Assembly: GCF_011694815.1 (NCBI RefSeq) | Contig: NZ_CP050177.1 | Location: forward strand, 1,054,001 to 1,118,000 | DNA length: 64,000 nucleotides | Source of the DNA: Streptomyces liangshanensis | GTDB lineage: Bacteria; Actinomycetota; Actinomycetes; Streptomycetales; Streptomycetaceae | Direction: 5' to 3' | Part shown: one piece after another, positions 36,120-45,152 of the stretch | Position numbering within the stretch: the first letter of the stretch is position 1 | Layout: every line of letters begins with the position of its first letter | Notes under the pieces: model-generated | What the model was told of the DNA's origin: nothing | Seen by the model: only the letters and a program-made list of their open reading frames with translations | Database searches by the model: none | Position numbers and translations under genes: made by a program

Positions 36120-38369
36120 TCACGCCCCCGCGCGGCACCGCCTCCGCCGCGGCGGCGGGGCCTCGCCGGGGGCGGCGGCGGTGTCCTCGTGCCCCGGCAC
36201 GTTCTCGTGCCCCGGCGACTCGGCGGAACCGAACTCGTCGGCCATCAGCACCACGGGCATGGGCACGGCCCACACCGCGAGCCCGGCCACGGCGAACCGG
36301 GCGACACGCCGCCCCGTCACGGGACGGGATTCTCCGCCACCGCCCGCCGGCGCGGTCCGTGCCCGCACGCCGGACACCTCCGCCGCCCGCCGGAAGGGGG
36401 CGTCCGGCGCGGCGGCCGACGCCACCGTCTGCCGCACCGCCGGGAGGTCGGCGGGCGGGGCCGCCATGGACGTGTCCGGCCCGGGGGCGGGGAGGGGGGC
36501 GGGCGGTGTCCGGTCCTGGGGCGTCCGGGTGTGCGGGCCGTCCTGACCGGCCGCGTGCAGGCGTCGCAGCGGTACGACGGAGATCTGCGCGGATCTGGCG
36601 GGCGGGACCTCGCCGGCCTCGCCGGACCTGGTCGCGGTGTCCCGGGGACGTACGGCGGGACGTGCCGCTGTCGTACGGGGCGACGGCGGCTCCGCGGAAG
36701 CGGGTGCGGCGGCAGGCGACGGGGCCGCCCGCGTCTCGGTACCGGCGCGCGCGGAACGCGTCGCCGACGCCGGTACGTCCCTGATCCCCGCGTGCAGGAG
36801 CCTGAGCGGCACCACGGTCATGCGTCCCGCGGACGCCGGCGACGAGGCAGCGGTGACGGAGCCGGGCGGCTCGGAAGCCGCCCCGGGCCGTACGGCCATC
36901 CGTGCGTCGGCCGTCGGGGCGGACGGCCGACGCACGGTGGTTCGGACCGGGAGCGAAGACGCCGACGACGGCGCCGTCCCGGTGGTTCGGGAGTCGGTCC
37001 GCGCGGCAGCGGGCGCGGGCACCGCGGGCAGGAACAGATCCGGTACGCGAACGTCGCGCCCCTCAGGCGCAGCAGCCGCAAGAGCGTCGCCCGAGCCACC
37101 CGTGGCGCCCGCCCCCACGCCCTCGGCCGCCACACGCCGACCGACGGACGCCTCCGTCCCACCCCGAACATCAAAGTCCACCCGGGACATCCGGTCCCCC
37201 GCCCCCACCGCCACCTCGTCCAGGGCATCCACCACCCGCTCGGAAGCATCCCCCGACGACACGGCGAACCGGCCCGAGGCATCCGCGCCCCCCGCATCCG
37301 CGGCACCGGACATCCCTGCCCCCGACCGCACCGCCGGTTCCGCCCCGGCATCCACCGAACTCACGGCACCCCGCTCGGAAGCATCCGCCGACGCCCCCCG
37401 CACAGCCGACACCCGAGAAGCCACCCCCGCCGGCACGGCGACCCGGCCCGGAGCATCCGCGTCCTCGGCGTCCACGACACGGGCCACCACGCCGCCCGAC
37501 CGCACCACCGCCCCATCCGGAGCGCCCGCCGCAGGCACCCCGGGAGCCGTGCGTGTCAGCAGGACCACCCCGCGGGCCGCGATCACCGCGCCGAGCGCCG
37601 CCGCGACCACGCCGAGCGTGCCGCCCTGGAGGCGTTCGCCCAGGAGGGTCAGGCCTATGACGGCCGCCGCCACCGGGTTCGCCAGTGTCAGGACCGCGAG
37701 CGGGGCGCCCAGGCCGCCGCGGTAGGCCTTCTGCGAGAGGAGCAGGCCCCCGGCGGCGAACGCCGCCACCAGCAGCGCCACCCCCGCCGCCTGCCACAAC
37801 GGCAGCGGGTTCGTCCCGCGCGCCGCCGCGGCCACCGTCACCGTCTGGGTCAGGGCGGAGGCCACCCCCGACGTGACCCCCGACGCCGCCGCGTTCCGCA
37901 GGCCGGGCTGCGCGCCCGCCGACCTGGTCAGCAGGGCCACCAGCGCCATCGCGACCGCCGCGACGGCCAACGCCTGGGGCAGGGTGAGCGTGTCGTCCGG
38001 AGTGGTCCCCGCCGCCGTCGTCAGGATGACCGCCAGGCCGACCAGCGTGAACGCCGTACCGCGCCATTCGCCCCTGCTGACCTGCCGGCCCGCGCGGCGC
38101 GCCCCCAGCGGCACCGCCGCGACCAGGGTGAGCGCGCCCAGCGGCTGGACCACGGTGAGCGATCCGTACGTAAGGGCCGCGACGTGCAGCAGCGCGCCGG
38201 TCGCGTTCAGTCCGACCGACGACCACCACGTGCTGCGCCGCAGCAGCGTGAACAGTCCGGTGCCCGGTTCCGTGCGTGCCGCCAGCCGCTCCTGCGCCAC
38301 GGCCGCCGAGGCGTACGCGACGGCGGAGACGAGTGACAGCGCCACCGCGACGAGCGTGCCGCCGTTCAT
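36120..38369 (-). CDS. DMT/EamA-like membrane protein with a ~460-residue disordered tail
   Basis: A 749-residue protein. Residues 1-280 are a 9-10 helix DMT-type module (VSAVAYASAAVAQERL, YGSLTVVQPLGALTLVAAVPLGA, LANPVAAAVIGLTLLGERL). Then comes about 400 residues of Ala/Arg/Ser/Pro-rich low complexity with two related islands, RMTVVPLRLLHAG (about 517) and QISVVPLRRLHAAG (about 596). One extra hydrophobic helix follows near residues 687-708 (VARFAVAGLAVWAVPMPVVL), then a short acidic/His tail ending in a basic cluster. GC3 stays high throughout the tail, so it looks translated. ATG overlaps the PAP2 stop. Substrate unknown. Confidence 0.7.
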   Translation of the reverse strand: MNGGTLVAVALSLVSAVAYASAAVAQERLAARTEPGTGLFTLLRRSTWWSSVGLNATGALLHVAALTYGSLTVVQPLGALTLVAAVPLGARRAGRQVSRGEWRGTAFTLVGLAVILTTAAGTTPDDTLTLPQALAVAAVAMALVALLTRSAGAQPGLRNAAASGVTSGVASALTQTVTVAAAARGTNPLPLWQAAGVALLVAAFAAGGLLLSQKAYRGGLGAPLAVLTLANPVAAAVIGLTLLGERLQGGTLGVVAAALGAVIAARGVVLLTRTAPGVPAAGAPDGAVVRSGGVVARVVDAEDADAPGRVAVPAGVASRVSAVRGASADASERGAVSSVDAGAEPAVRSGAGMSGAADAGGADASGRFAVSSGDASERVVDALDEVAVGAGDRMSRVDFDVRGGTEASVGRRVAAEGVGAGATGGSGDALAAAAPEGRDVRVPDLFLPAVPAPAAARTDSRTTGTAPSSASSLPVRTTVRRPSAPTADARMAVRPGAASEPPGSVTAASSPASAGRMTVVPLRLLHAGIRDVPASATRSARAGTETRAAPSPAAAPASAEPPSPRTTAARPAVRPRDTATRSGEAGEVPPARSAQISVVPLRRLHAAGQDGPHTRTPQDRTPPAPLPAPGPDTSMAAPPADLPAVRQTVASAAAPDAPFRRAAEVSGVRARTAPAGGGGESRPVTGRRVARFAVAGLAVWAVPMPVVLMADEFGSAESPGHENVPGHEDTAAAPGEAPPPRRRRCRAGA

Positions 38370-39298
38370 CGTGTGCCCCCTGACGAAACGAGTGGAACGG
38401 TCCGGTCCGGCGCCGAGGAGGGCGAACGGGGTTCGGGGTCCGCCGGTTCCGAGTCGCCGCGTACGTGTACCTCTGCCTCGCTCCGTACCTTTGCTTCAGG
38501 CTCGCCCCGCACCTCGGTCGCGTCCGGCGCCGACGCCACCACCGCGTCCTTCGACGACCGCACGATCAGCGACCCCCGCCTCGGCAGCCGGATGAACGCC
38601 AGCGCGACGCCCAGCAGCGCGACCGCCACGATCGCGTCGAGCCAGTAGTGGTTCGCGGTCGACACCACAACGAACAGCGTCAGCAGCGGGTGCAGCAACC
38701 ACAGCCAGCGCCACCGCGAACGTGTCGCCACGATCAGGCCGACCGCCACCATCAGCGCCCAGCCGACGTGCAGCGACGGCATCGCGGCGTACTGGTTCGA
38801 CAGCTGGTCGCTCGCGGGGCTCGCGCCGTACACCGACGGCCCGAACACCCGGCCGGTGTCGATCAGGCCCGTCGAGGCCAGCATCCGCGGCGGAGCCAGC
38901 GGCACCGTCAGGTGCAGGACGAGCGCGGCGCCGGTCAGCGCGGTGAGGACCCGGCGGGACCAGACGTAGTGGACGGGCCGCCGCCAGTACAGCCACGCCA
39001 GGAACAGCACCGTGGCCGGGAAGTGCACGGTCGCGTAGTAGGTGTTCGCGACGTGGACGAGCGTGTCGCTGTGGAGCAGGGCCCCCTGCACCGCGGTCTC
39101 ACTCGGCAGGTGAACGGCGCGCTCGAAGTCCCAGACGTGCCGGGCGTTGCCGAACGCCTCCCCCGTACGGCCGTCGGCGAGCTGCCTGCCGATCTTGTAG
39201 ACGAGGAACAGTCCGACGACGAGCAACAGCTCGCGGACGAGGGGCGGTCGGGCGGAAGATCCCTGCTTCCGTTCGGCGGGCCCAATTCGGGCGTTCAT
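38366..39298 (-). CDS. PAP2-superfamily membrane phosphatase (inositol phosphorylceramide synthase-like)
   Basis: A 310-residue membrane protein with about six helices. The PAP2 signature is split as usual: QYAAMPSLHVGWALMV and ANHYWLDAIVAV (the catalytic His residues). It probably acts on a lipid phosphate outside the membrane or transfers a head group. The last about 60 residues are an Arg/Glu/Ser-rich soluble tail. AAGGGG precedes ATG 39298. It is translationally coupled to the DMT-like gene and divergent from a TetR gene across a strong palindrome. Confidence 0.85.
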   Translation of the reverse strand: MNARIGPAERKQGSSARPPLVRELLLVVGLFLVYKIGRQLADGRTGEAFGNARHVWDFERAVHLPSETAVQGALLHSDTLVHVANTYYATVHFPATVLFLAWLYWRRPVHYVWSRRVLTALTGAALVLHLTVPLAPPRMLASTGLIDTGRVFGPSVYGASPASDQLSNQYAAMPSLHVGWALMVAVGLIVATRSRWRWLWLLHPLLTLFVVVSTANHYWLDAIVAVALLGVALAFIRLPRRGSLIVRSSKDAVVASAPDATEVRGEPEAKVRSEAEVHVRGDSEPADPEPRSPSSAPDRTVPLVSSGGTR

Positions 39299-39379
39299 TC
39301 ACCCGACCCCTTTGCGTGGACGACACGGCGTGGTGTTCACGGCGCGTTGAAGCGGTGACGCGGTCGTGCCACGCCCTAT

Positions 39380-39445
39380 CGATACGCCACTGTACCGATA
39401 CGGATCCGTATCGGTACAGTGGCGTATCGGTACACTGCCGTATCG
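39380..39445. promoter_or_regulatory. Perfect 50-bp palindrome plus tandem 16-bp repeats (TetR operator)
   Basis: 39380-39429 is identical to its own reverse complement over all 50 bases, with centre GGATCC. Its right half consists of CGTATCGGTACAGTGG (39407), followed in tandem by CGTATCGGTACACTGC (39423) and a third CGTATCG (39439). CGATAC/GTATCG boxes thus recur at fixed spacing. It lies between the divergent PAP2 and TetR starts. Confidence 0.85.
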
Positions 39446-39488
39446 ACCCCCGGATCGATATCTGACCCGGCATCCAGAAGGAGAGACG

Positions 39489-40214
39489 ATGACGCCGCAG
39501 CAGCGCCGCTCCAAGATCACGCCGGAAAGGGAGCTGGAGTTCTACGAGGCCGCTCTCGACCTGCTCAGGGAAGGCGGATACGACGCGCTGACCATGGAGG
39601 GCGTCGCCGCGCGCACCCGCTGCGGGAAGTCCACGCTCTACCGCCAGTGGCGTACGAAGCCGCAGCTCGTCGCGGCGGCGCTGCGGGGCACCCGCTGCCT
39701 CGCGCTGGCGAGCGTGGACACCGGCACCCTGGAGGGCGACCTGCGCGCGGCGGCCTGCACGGCGGGGGCGGGCTCGGGGCGTGACACGACGCTGATGCAC
39801 GCGCTCAGCCACGCCGCCCTCCAGAACCCGGATCTGCTGCGGGCGTTGCGCGAGGCGCTGATCGAGCCGGAGATCGCGGCGATCGACGCGATGATCCGGC
39901 GCGCCGTGGAGCGCGGGGAGATCGCCGCCGACAACCCGGCGGCGGAGTTCGTGGCGGCCCAGCTGATCGGTGTCGTACGGGCCCGGCCGATGCTGGAGGG
40001 CCGGCACGCGGACGACGACTACCTCACGCGCTTCCTGGAGGCCGCGATCTTCCCGGCGCTCGGACTGCGGGTGGGGCCGTGCGCCACGAAGGCCACTACG
40101 AAGGCCGCTCAGGACACCGTCACCCGGATCACCCGCGAGGGCGCGAGCACCCCTGTCCGGGAGAGCACACCCGTCCGGGAGGGCGTACTGGCCGGAGTCG
40201 TCCGGCCCTCATGA
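39489..40214 (+). CDS. TetR-family repressor
   Basis: A 241-residue TetR protein. HTH: YDALTMEGVAARTRCGKSTLYRQWRTKPQLV, residues about 32-62. The C-terminal domain has VAAQLIGVVRARPMLEGRHADDDYLTRFL. The last about 35 residues (REGASTPVRESTPVREGV) contain a short repeat. The frame opens upstream through the palindrome; ATG at 39489 has an AGAAGGAGAG site. Likely represses itself and the PAP2-DMT pair. Confidence 0.88.
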   Translation: MTPQQRRSKITPERELEFYEAALDLLREGGYDALTMEGVAARTRCGKSTLYRQWRTKPQLVAAALRGTRCLALASVDTGTLEGDLRAAACTAGAGSGRDTTLMHALSHAALQNPDLLRALREALIEPEIAAIDAMIRRAVERGEIAADNPAAEFVAAQLIGVVRARPMLEGRHADDDYLTRFLEAAIFPALGLRVGPCATKATTKAAQDTVTRITREGASTPVRESTPVREGVLAGVVRPS

Positions 40215-40736
40215 CCGGTGGACCGTCGTCCGGGAGCGGATGACTACGGTCCACCCGCGCCGCACCGTGGGGACGGGGGCGGCGCGCCCCGGGCCGGTGG
40301 CCCCTCCTCCGGGAGGGGCCACCGGCGCGCGGGGCCGAAAACACACCACGCGCGCACACCGCGAGCACCCACCACGGGCACGTACCACCGGCACACACCT
40401 CACTCCCGCAAGGGCCCCCACGACAGCCTCCGAACGCCCCTCGAATCGCCGCCGTGTGGCATATGCCAGGCGGGTTGGCCTGCGGTTCTTCCCTCCGGAC
40501 CGTCATCCGTCCGCCCACCCGGGGAGGTAGGCGGACCGCGTGCATCCGTCTCTCCGTACGACCGGTCAAAGACGTATTCCGTAGTGATCCGGACGTTGTC
40601 CTGACCGATACAGGTCGGCCATGAACACTTCGGAAGCCGTCGCCCCGGGCCGTGAGCGCGACGGCGGGCAGGCGGGAGAGGCCGCCCGAGCCCGGGCGAC
40701 GCGCCCCCGCCGCGACACACCGACGCTCACGATCAG
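40215..40736. other. Long gene-poor gap before the terpene synthase
   Basis: About 520 nt without a supported gene. A 51-codon frame (ATG 40621 to 40776) exists but has no ribosome site or recognisable sequence and runs through the promoter below. Several short hairpins (for example around 40286-40323) may end transcription from the TetR gene. Confidence 0.45.
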
Positions 40737-40765
40737 TCAATTTCGGCCAAGCGGTGGCCAATTGA
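40737..40765. promoter_or_regulatory. Inverted repeat upstream of the terpene synthase promoter
   Basis: TCAATT-TC-GGCCA and TGGCC-AATTGA arms with an AGCGG spacer end 7 nt before the -35 box, a position suited to an activator or repressor. Confidence 0.5.
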
Positions 40766-40772
40766 TATGTAG

Positions 40773-40800
40773 TTGACGATCCGACCCGGGCATATACGCT
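40773..40800 (+). promoter_or_regulatory. Probable promoter of the terpene synthase
   Basis: TTGACG (40773-40778), 16-nt spacer, TACGCT (40795-40800) in CATATACGCT. This gives a leader of about 85 nt to ATG 40894. Confidence 0.5.
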
Positions 40801-40893
40801 CCATCAGTCACCCCCACAGCACGGCAGCGCTCCGGCGCACACCCCGGCACACACCTGGCACATACCGCCCCTCTCGTCGCAAGGAGGCCGATC

Positions 40894-41976
40894 ATGACCT
40901 GTGTATCGGAACAGACCTCGGCCCAACAGCTGCCCGCTGTGCCGTTCTACTGTCCCGTCCCGCCCGCCAGGCACCCGTCCGTCGACACCATCAACCAGGT
41001 GACCGTGGAGTGGATGCTGCGACAGCGGCTCGACACCGACGAGCACCAGATCGAACGGCTGGCCGTCTGCGACTTCGGCGGTCTCACGGCGTCGACGATG
41101 CCCTACGGGCAGTGGGAACCACTGCTGCTGATGTCGAAGTTCCACGCGGTGTTGTTCTCGCTCGACGACAGTGTGTGCGACGAGTCCGGTGCCACCGCCG
41201 ACCTGCTCGCCCAGGAGACCTCGCGCATCCTGCGCGCGCTGGAGGCCCCCGCCTCCCACTCCCCCGGCGACTCGCCGCACACCACCGCCCTGCGCGCGCT
41301 GCGCAAGGACCTGGAACGCTTCGCGTCACCACGGCAGTTGCGGCGCTGGACGGACGCGATGCGGGTGTACACCTCGGGAGTGGTGTGGGAGGCCTCCTGG
41401 CGGCGGAGTCTCGAACTGCCCACGCTGGACGACTACGTGACGCTCTGGATGCGGTCCATCGGCATGGCGCCGTCCACCGCCATGATCGAGATCGTCGGCG
41501 GCTTCTCCGTACCGGACCGGGACATGGAGGACCCGCGCGTCCGCGCCCTGACGGAGATCACCTGGACGCTGGTGAGCTGGGACAACGACCTGTACTCCCG
41601 CAACAAGGAGCTGCAACGGGCCGACGACAACCTCAACCTGATCGACGTCCTGTGCCGGGAACACGACTGCGATCCCGCCCGCGCACTGGTGCGGGCGGTG
41701 GCGATGCGGGACCGCGTCATGGTGCTCTTCGAGCGGCTGTCGGCGCAGGTGGCCAAGGAGGCGGACGCCCCGCTGCACCAGTACGTCGACGGGCTGGGCC
41801 AGTTCGTGCGCGGGCACCTCGACTGGGCGTCGGCGTGCCCGCGCTACCGTGTGCCGTCGGGGCCGAAGGCGACCCCCGGCGGATGGTGGAAGCAGCACCC
41901 GGCCGACGACAGCGCGAAGCCGCTCCCGATCCCCACGATCGCCTGGTGGTGGGACCAGTTGGAGCCGGCCCACTGA
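40894..41976 (+). CDS. Class I bacterial terpene synthase
   Basis: A 360-residue terpene cyclase. The Asp-rich motif LDDSVCDE starts with D91; the NSE triad is in WDNDLYSRNKE (N231, S235, E239); the RY pair is in CPRYRVP near the end. These bind the Mg2+-diphosphate and ionise farnesyl (or a related prenyl) diphosphate. The motif DDxxxD is intact. AAGGAGG lies just before ATG 40894. It converges with the CYP157 gene of a conservon, so the product may be oxidised or the two may merely be linked. I cannot predict the terpene skeleton. Confidence 0.9.
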   Translation: MTCVSEQTSAQQLPAVPFYCPVPPARHPSVDTINQVTVEWMLRQRLDTDEHQIERLAVCDFGGLTASTMPYGQWEPLLLMSKFHAVLFSLDDSVCDESGATADLLAQETSRILRALEAPASHSPGDSPHTTALRALRKDLERFASPRQLRRWTDAMRVYTSGVVWEASWRRSLELPTLDDYVTLWMRSIGMAPSTAMIEIVGGFSVPDRDMEDPRVRALTEITWTLVSWDNDLYSRNKELQRADDNLNLIDVLCREHDCDPARALVRAVAMRDRVMVLFERLSAQVAKEADAPLHQYVDGLGQFVRGHLDWASACPRYRVPSGPKATPGGWWKQHPADDSAKPLPIPTIAWWWDQLEPAH

Positions 41977-42015
41977 CCCCGACGCCGGGAGCGGCGGCCC
42001 GGCAACCGCGCGCGC

Positions 42016-43629
42016 TCAGTACCCGCGCCACCAGCGGGCCACGGCCCGCCATGCCCGGCGGGGCGCCGACTCCCCGCGTTGCGCGGGGATCATCCCCGAC
42101 ACCGGCGCGTGGCCGGCGTCCGGCGCGGATCCGGCGTCCGGCGCGGGGCCCGGCCCAGGGGCCGGTTCGTGCGCCGCCGGCGCTGCCACCGCGGCTGCCG
42201 CCGGGACCTCGGTACGGCCCGGCGGGAAGGACGGCGCCTGGCGCGGTACGGGAATCGGCCTCGGCGACTCCACCTGCCACTGCGGTCGCGTCACGTGCGG
42301 GGATGCCGTCGGCGGTCCCGTGACGTCCTGCGGCGGCCGGGGCGCGAACGTCACCGGCAGCTCCTGCAACTGACGGGACATCAGCGCAGCAGTCCACCGC
42401 AACTCGTGCTCCTCCAAAGCGAGTTGGATGTCCGGCAGCCGCAACAGCAGCGCGTCGATCCCGGTGTCGGCGATGGCCCGGCCGATGTCCTGCCCCGGGC
42501 ACTCGTGGGGCCCGCCGCTGAACGCCAGGTGGGAGCGGTTGCCCTGCATCGAGGCGTCGAGGTCGGGCCGTACCACCGGGTCGACGTTGGCCGCGGCGAT
42601 CCCCACCACCAGGGCGTCGCCCGCCTTGATGCGCTGACCGCCCAACTCGGTGTCACCGACGGCCCAGCGGCCGAAGATGGTGGTGAACGGCGGCTCGTCC
42701 CACAGCGTCTGCTCGACCGCCTCGGGCAGTGTCATGTGCCCGCCGCTCAACTGGGCCCGGAACCGCGGGTCGGTGAGCACCATGCGCAGGACGTTGGCGA
42801 TGAGGTTCGCGGTCGTCTCGTACGCCGCGATGAGCACCAGCCGCAGGTGCTGGCCGACCTCGTCGTCGGTGAGGCCCGCCGGGTGCTCGGTGAGCCAGGT
42901 CGCGAAGTCCTCCTCGGGCGCGACACGACGGCGGGCCACCAGCCTGTTCAGGGCGGCCATCACGTACGCGTTGGACTCGATGGCCGTCTCGGTGCCCTTG
43001 ATCATGTCGCGCGCGGCCTCGACGAGCCGGTCGTTGTACTCCTCCGGCATGCCGATGATCTGTGCCATCACCATCATCGGGAGGTGCTCGGCGAACCGGC
43101 TGACGAGGTCGGCCCTGCCGTCCTGGCAGAACTCGTTGACCAGGCGGTTGCTGTACCGGTTGATGTAACGCCTGACCCCCCGGTGGTCGATCCGGGCGAT
43201 GGAGTCGGTGACCGCGCCGCGCAGCCGCTCGTGGTCGGCGCCGTCGGCGAAGACGCAGATGGGCTGCCAGGTGAAGACCGGGGCCAGCGGGTGGTCGGCG
43301 GTCACGGACCCGTCGTGCAGGGCGCGCCAGCGCCGGGCGTCGCGGGAGAACTGCGAGGGCGTACGGGTCATGTGGAGGTTCTCGCTGTGGCCGAGGACCA
43401 GCCAGGCGGGCACGTCGCCCTGGAGCAACACGGGGGCCACCGTGCCGTGTTCGGCGCGCAGCTTCTCGTACAGGCCCATCGGGTCGTTCTCGGCCTCGGG
43501 CCCGTACAGCCGCCGCAGCCCGTTGGGCGTGAGGGTGTCCGGGGTGAAGGTCAGGCCGTGGGCGGGGCAGCCGGGGGGCGGCGCCCCGTGGTCGTCCGTG
43601 CCGGGTCGGTCGGCGAAGGGGGTGGTCAC
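42016..43629 (-). CDS. Cytochrome P450, CYP157-like, lacking ExxR, with long C-terminal extension
   Basis: A 537-residue P450. Heme loop FSGGPHECPGQD (Cys377), I-helix LIAAYETTANL. At the K-helix, E306-Q-T-L-W310 replaces the otherwise near-universal ExxR. CYP157 enzymes of Streptomyces conservons are known for this loss. After a normal P450 end (about residue 410) there are about 125 Pro/Ala-rich residues ending in RRAWRAVARWWRGY, a basic Trp-rich tail that could bind membrane. GTG at 43629 (GGAG 5 nt away) is preferred over GTG 43635. It is the last gene of the cvn operon, convergent with the terpene synthase. Confidence 0.88.
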   Translation of the reverse strand: MTTPFADRPGTDDHGAPPPGCPAHGLTFTPDTLTPNGLRRLYGPEAENDPMGLYEKLRAEHGTVAPVLLQGDVPAWLVLGHSENLHMTRTPSQFSRDARRWRALHDGSVTADHPLAPVFTWQPICVFADGADHERLRGAVTDSIARIDHRGVRRYINRYSNRLVNEFCQDGRADLVSRFAEHLPMMVMAQIIGMPEEYNDRLVEAARDMIKGTETAIESNAYVMAALNRLVARRRVAPEEDFATWLTEHPAGLTDDEVGQHLRLVLIAAYETTANLIANVLRMVLTDPRFRAQLSGGHMTLPEAVEQTLWDEPPFTTIFGRWAVGDTELGGQRIKAGDALVVGIAAANVDPVVRPDLDASMQGNRSHLAFSGGPHECPGQDIGRAIADTGIDALLLRLPDIQLALEEHELRWTAALMSRQLQELPVTFAPRPPQDVTGPPTASPHVTRPQWQVESPRPIPVPRQAPSFPPGRTEVPAAAAVAAPAAHEPAPGPGPAPDAGSAPDAGHAPVSGMIPAQRGESAPRRAWRAVARWWRGY

Positions 43630-43769
43630 GGTCACTCCAGGAATCGGGCCGGAAGGTCCGGAAGGTCGGGGGGACGCGCGGCGTCGGGACGCGCGCGGGG
43701 GGGGATATACGAGGGGTGGGTGCGGGGACGACAGGGGTAGCGGGGTCGGTACGGAGGTGAGGGCGCCGG

Positions 43770-44396
43770 TCAGCCGGGCGGGAGGGCCAGCGAGTGCAGG
43801 TAGCGCATCAGCGTCAGCAGCACGTCCCGGCTCGACGCCCGGAGCCGCGCGTCGCAGTCGACCATCGGCACCTCCTCGGGCAGGTCGAGCGCGGTACGCA
43901 GCACCTCGACGGGGTGGTGCGGCGCGTCCGGGAACGTGTTGACCGCCACGACGAACGGCACCCCGCGCTCCTCCAGCCGCCCGATCACGTCGAAGCTGAC
44001 CTCCAGGCGCCGGGTGTCGACCAGGACGACCGCCCCGAGCGCCCCTTCGAAGAGGCCGTTCCACAGGAACCAGAACCGCTCCTGCCCCGGGGTGCCGAAG
44101 AGGTACAGCACGAGGTGTTCCGTGATGCTGATGCGGCCGAAGTCCATGGCGACGGTGGTGGCGGTCTTGCTCTCCACCCCCTTGTTGTCGTCGACCCCCA
44201 CCCCGGCCTGCGTCATGGTCTCCTCGGTGGTGAGCGGTCTGATCTCGCTGACCGAGCCGACCATCGTCGTCTTGCCGACGCCGAATCCACCCACGATCAC
44301 GACCTTCACCGCGGAGGTGGCCGTGGTGGGCAGGACGTCCTCGCTGCGGGGGCCGGCGACGGTGCCCGCGGCCGGGTCAGAGCTTCTGAAGTCCAT
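43770..44396 (-). CDS. cvnD: Conservon GTPase CvnD
   Basis: A 208-residue small Ras-like GTPase. P-loop GGFGVGKTT, G3 region LFGTPGQERFWF, and G4-like AVNTFPD. In conservons it associates with the CvnA-C complex and is thought to relay a signal. Start ATG 44396 overlaps cvnC by 20 nt. Confidence 0.93.
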   Translation of the reverse strand: MDFRSSDPAAGTVAGPRSEDVLPTTATSAVKVVIVGGFGVGKTTMVGSVSEIRPLTTEETMTQAGVGVDDNKGVESKTATTVAMDFGRISITEHLVLYLFGTPGQERFWFLWNGLFEGALGAVVLVDTRRLEVSFDVIGRLEERGVPFVVAVNTFPDAPHHPVEVLRTALDLPEEVPMVDCDARLRASSRDVLLTLMRYLHSLALPPG

Positions 44397-44748
44397 GCAT
44401 CACCGCTTCGAGGAGGGACCGGTCGGGGAGCGCCGCGCGGACGATCGGCGCGCGCGACTCGACCAGTTCGGTCGCGAGGAGTTCGGTCAGCAGGGCGGTC
44501 ACCACGCTGAACGGGAGGGTCAGGTACGCGGACAACTCGGCGACGGACAGGGGCGCCCGGCAGAGCCGGAGGATGGCCGCCTGTTCCGGCTGAACCGTCG
44601 GTGACGGTTCGTCACGTGCCACGATCATGGTCACCAGGTCGAGTTCGGCGCGCTCGGCGCCGTCGGGACCACCGGTGATCACGTACAGCCGTTCCGGATC
44701 CCCTACGTCCGCCTCGGGACGACGGCGTTCTCGTTGGGGAGTGGTCAT
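44377..44748 (-). CDS. cvnC: Conservon DUF742 protein CvnC
   Basis: A 123-residue DUF742 protein (YVITGG, LDLVTMIVARDE, ILRLCRAPLSVAELSAYLTLPFSVVTALLTELLATELVESRAP), with a winged-helix-like middle. ATGA overlap with cvnB. Confidence 0.93.
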   Translation of the reverse strand: MTTPQRERRRPEADVGDPERLYVITGGPDGAERAELDLVTMIVARDEPSPTVQPEQAAILRLCRAPLSVAELSAYLTLPFSVVTALLTELLATELVESRAPIVRAALPDRSLLEAVMHGLQKL

Positions 44749-45152
44749 ACGGCCCGCCCGTCGTGGCGCGGCGGCGAGGTCAGGTGGGCGCCGATCCGGA
44801 CGACCATGTCCCGCATCCTGGCGCCCACCAGGCCGGCGTCGACCGTCTCGTCGGCGAGGACCGCGAGGTACGCGCCGGTCCCGGCCTCCATCAGGTAGAA
44901 GAAGCCGCCCCCGACCTCGATGACGACGAGCCGCATCCGGCCGTCGCTGAGGGGGATCTCGGCCGCGACGGCGGCGGCCAGGCTCTGGAGTCCGGCGCAG
45001 GCCGCCGCGAGGCGGTCGGCGACGTCGGGGTCGCCGCCGTGCCGGGCGATGCGGAGTCCGTCCGCCGACAGGACCACGATCTGCTGGATCTGCGGTACAC
45101 CGTCGGCCAGTTCCTTGAGCATCCAGTCCATGTTCGCCCTCTGCTGGATCAC
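44745..45152 (-). CDS. cvnB: Conservon roadblock/LC7 protein CvnB
   Basis: A 135-residue roadblock/LC7 protein starting VIQQRANMDWMLKELADGVPQIQQIVVLSADGL, matching the family start. GTG at 45152 overlaps the cvnA stop (GTGA) with a GGGAG site; the frame could extend 7 codons further. Roadblock proteins typically regulate the partner GTPase CvnD. Confidence 0.93.
   Translation of the reverse strand: MIQQRANMDWMLKELADGVPQIQQIVVLSADGLRIARHGGDPDVADRLAAACAGLQSLAAAVAAEIPLSDGRMRLVVIEVGGGFFYLMEAGTGAYLAVLADETVDAGLVGARMRDMVVRIGAHLTSPPRHDGRAV

Noticed and set aside
36189..38336. 715-codon plus-strand frame opposite the DMT-like gene
   Set aside because: Translation is Arg/Gly/His-rich noise, whereas the minus-strand frame has membrane helices and is coupled to the PAP2 gene.
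40621..40776. Possible 51-codon gene before the terpene synthase
   Set aside because: No ribosome site, no recognisable sequence, and it overlaps the inverted repeat and the -35 box of the likely promoter.
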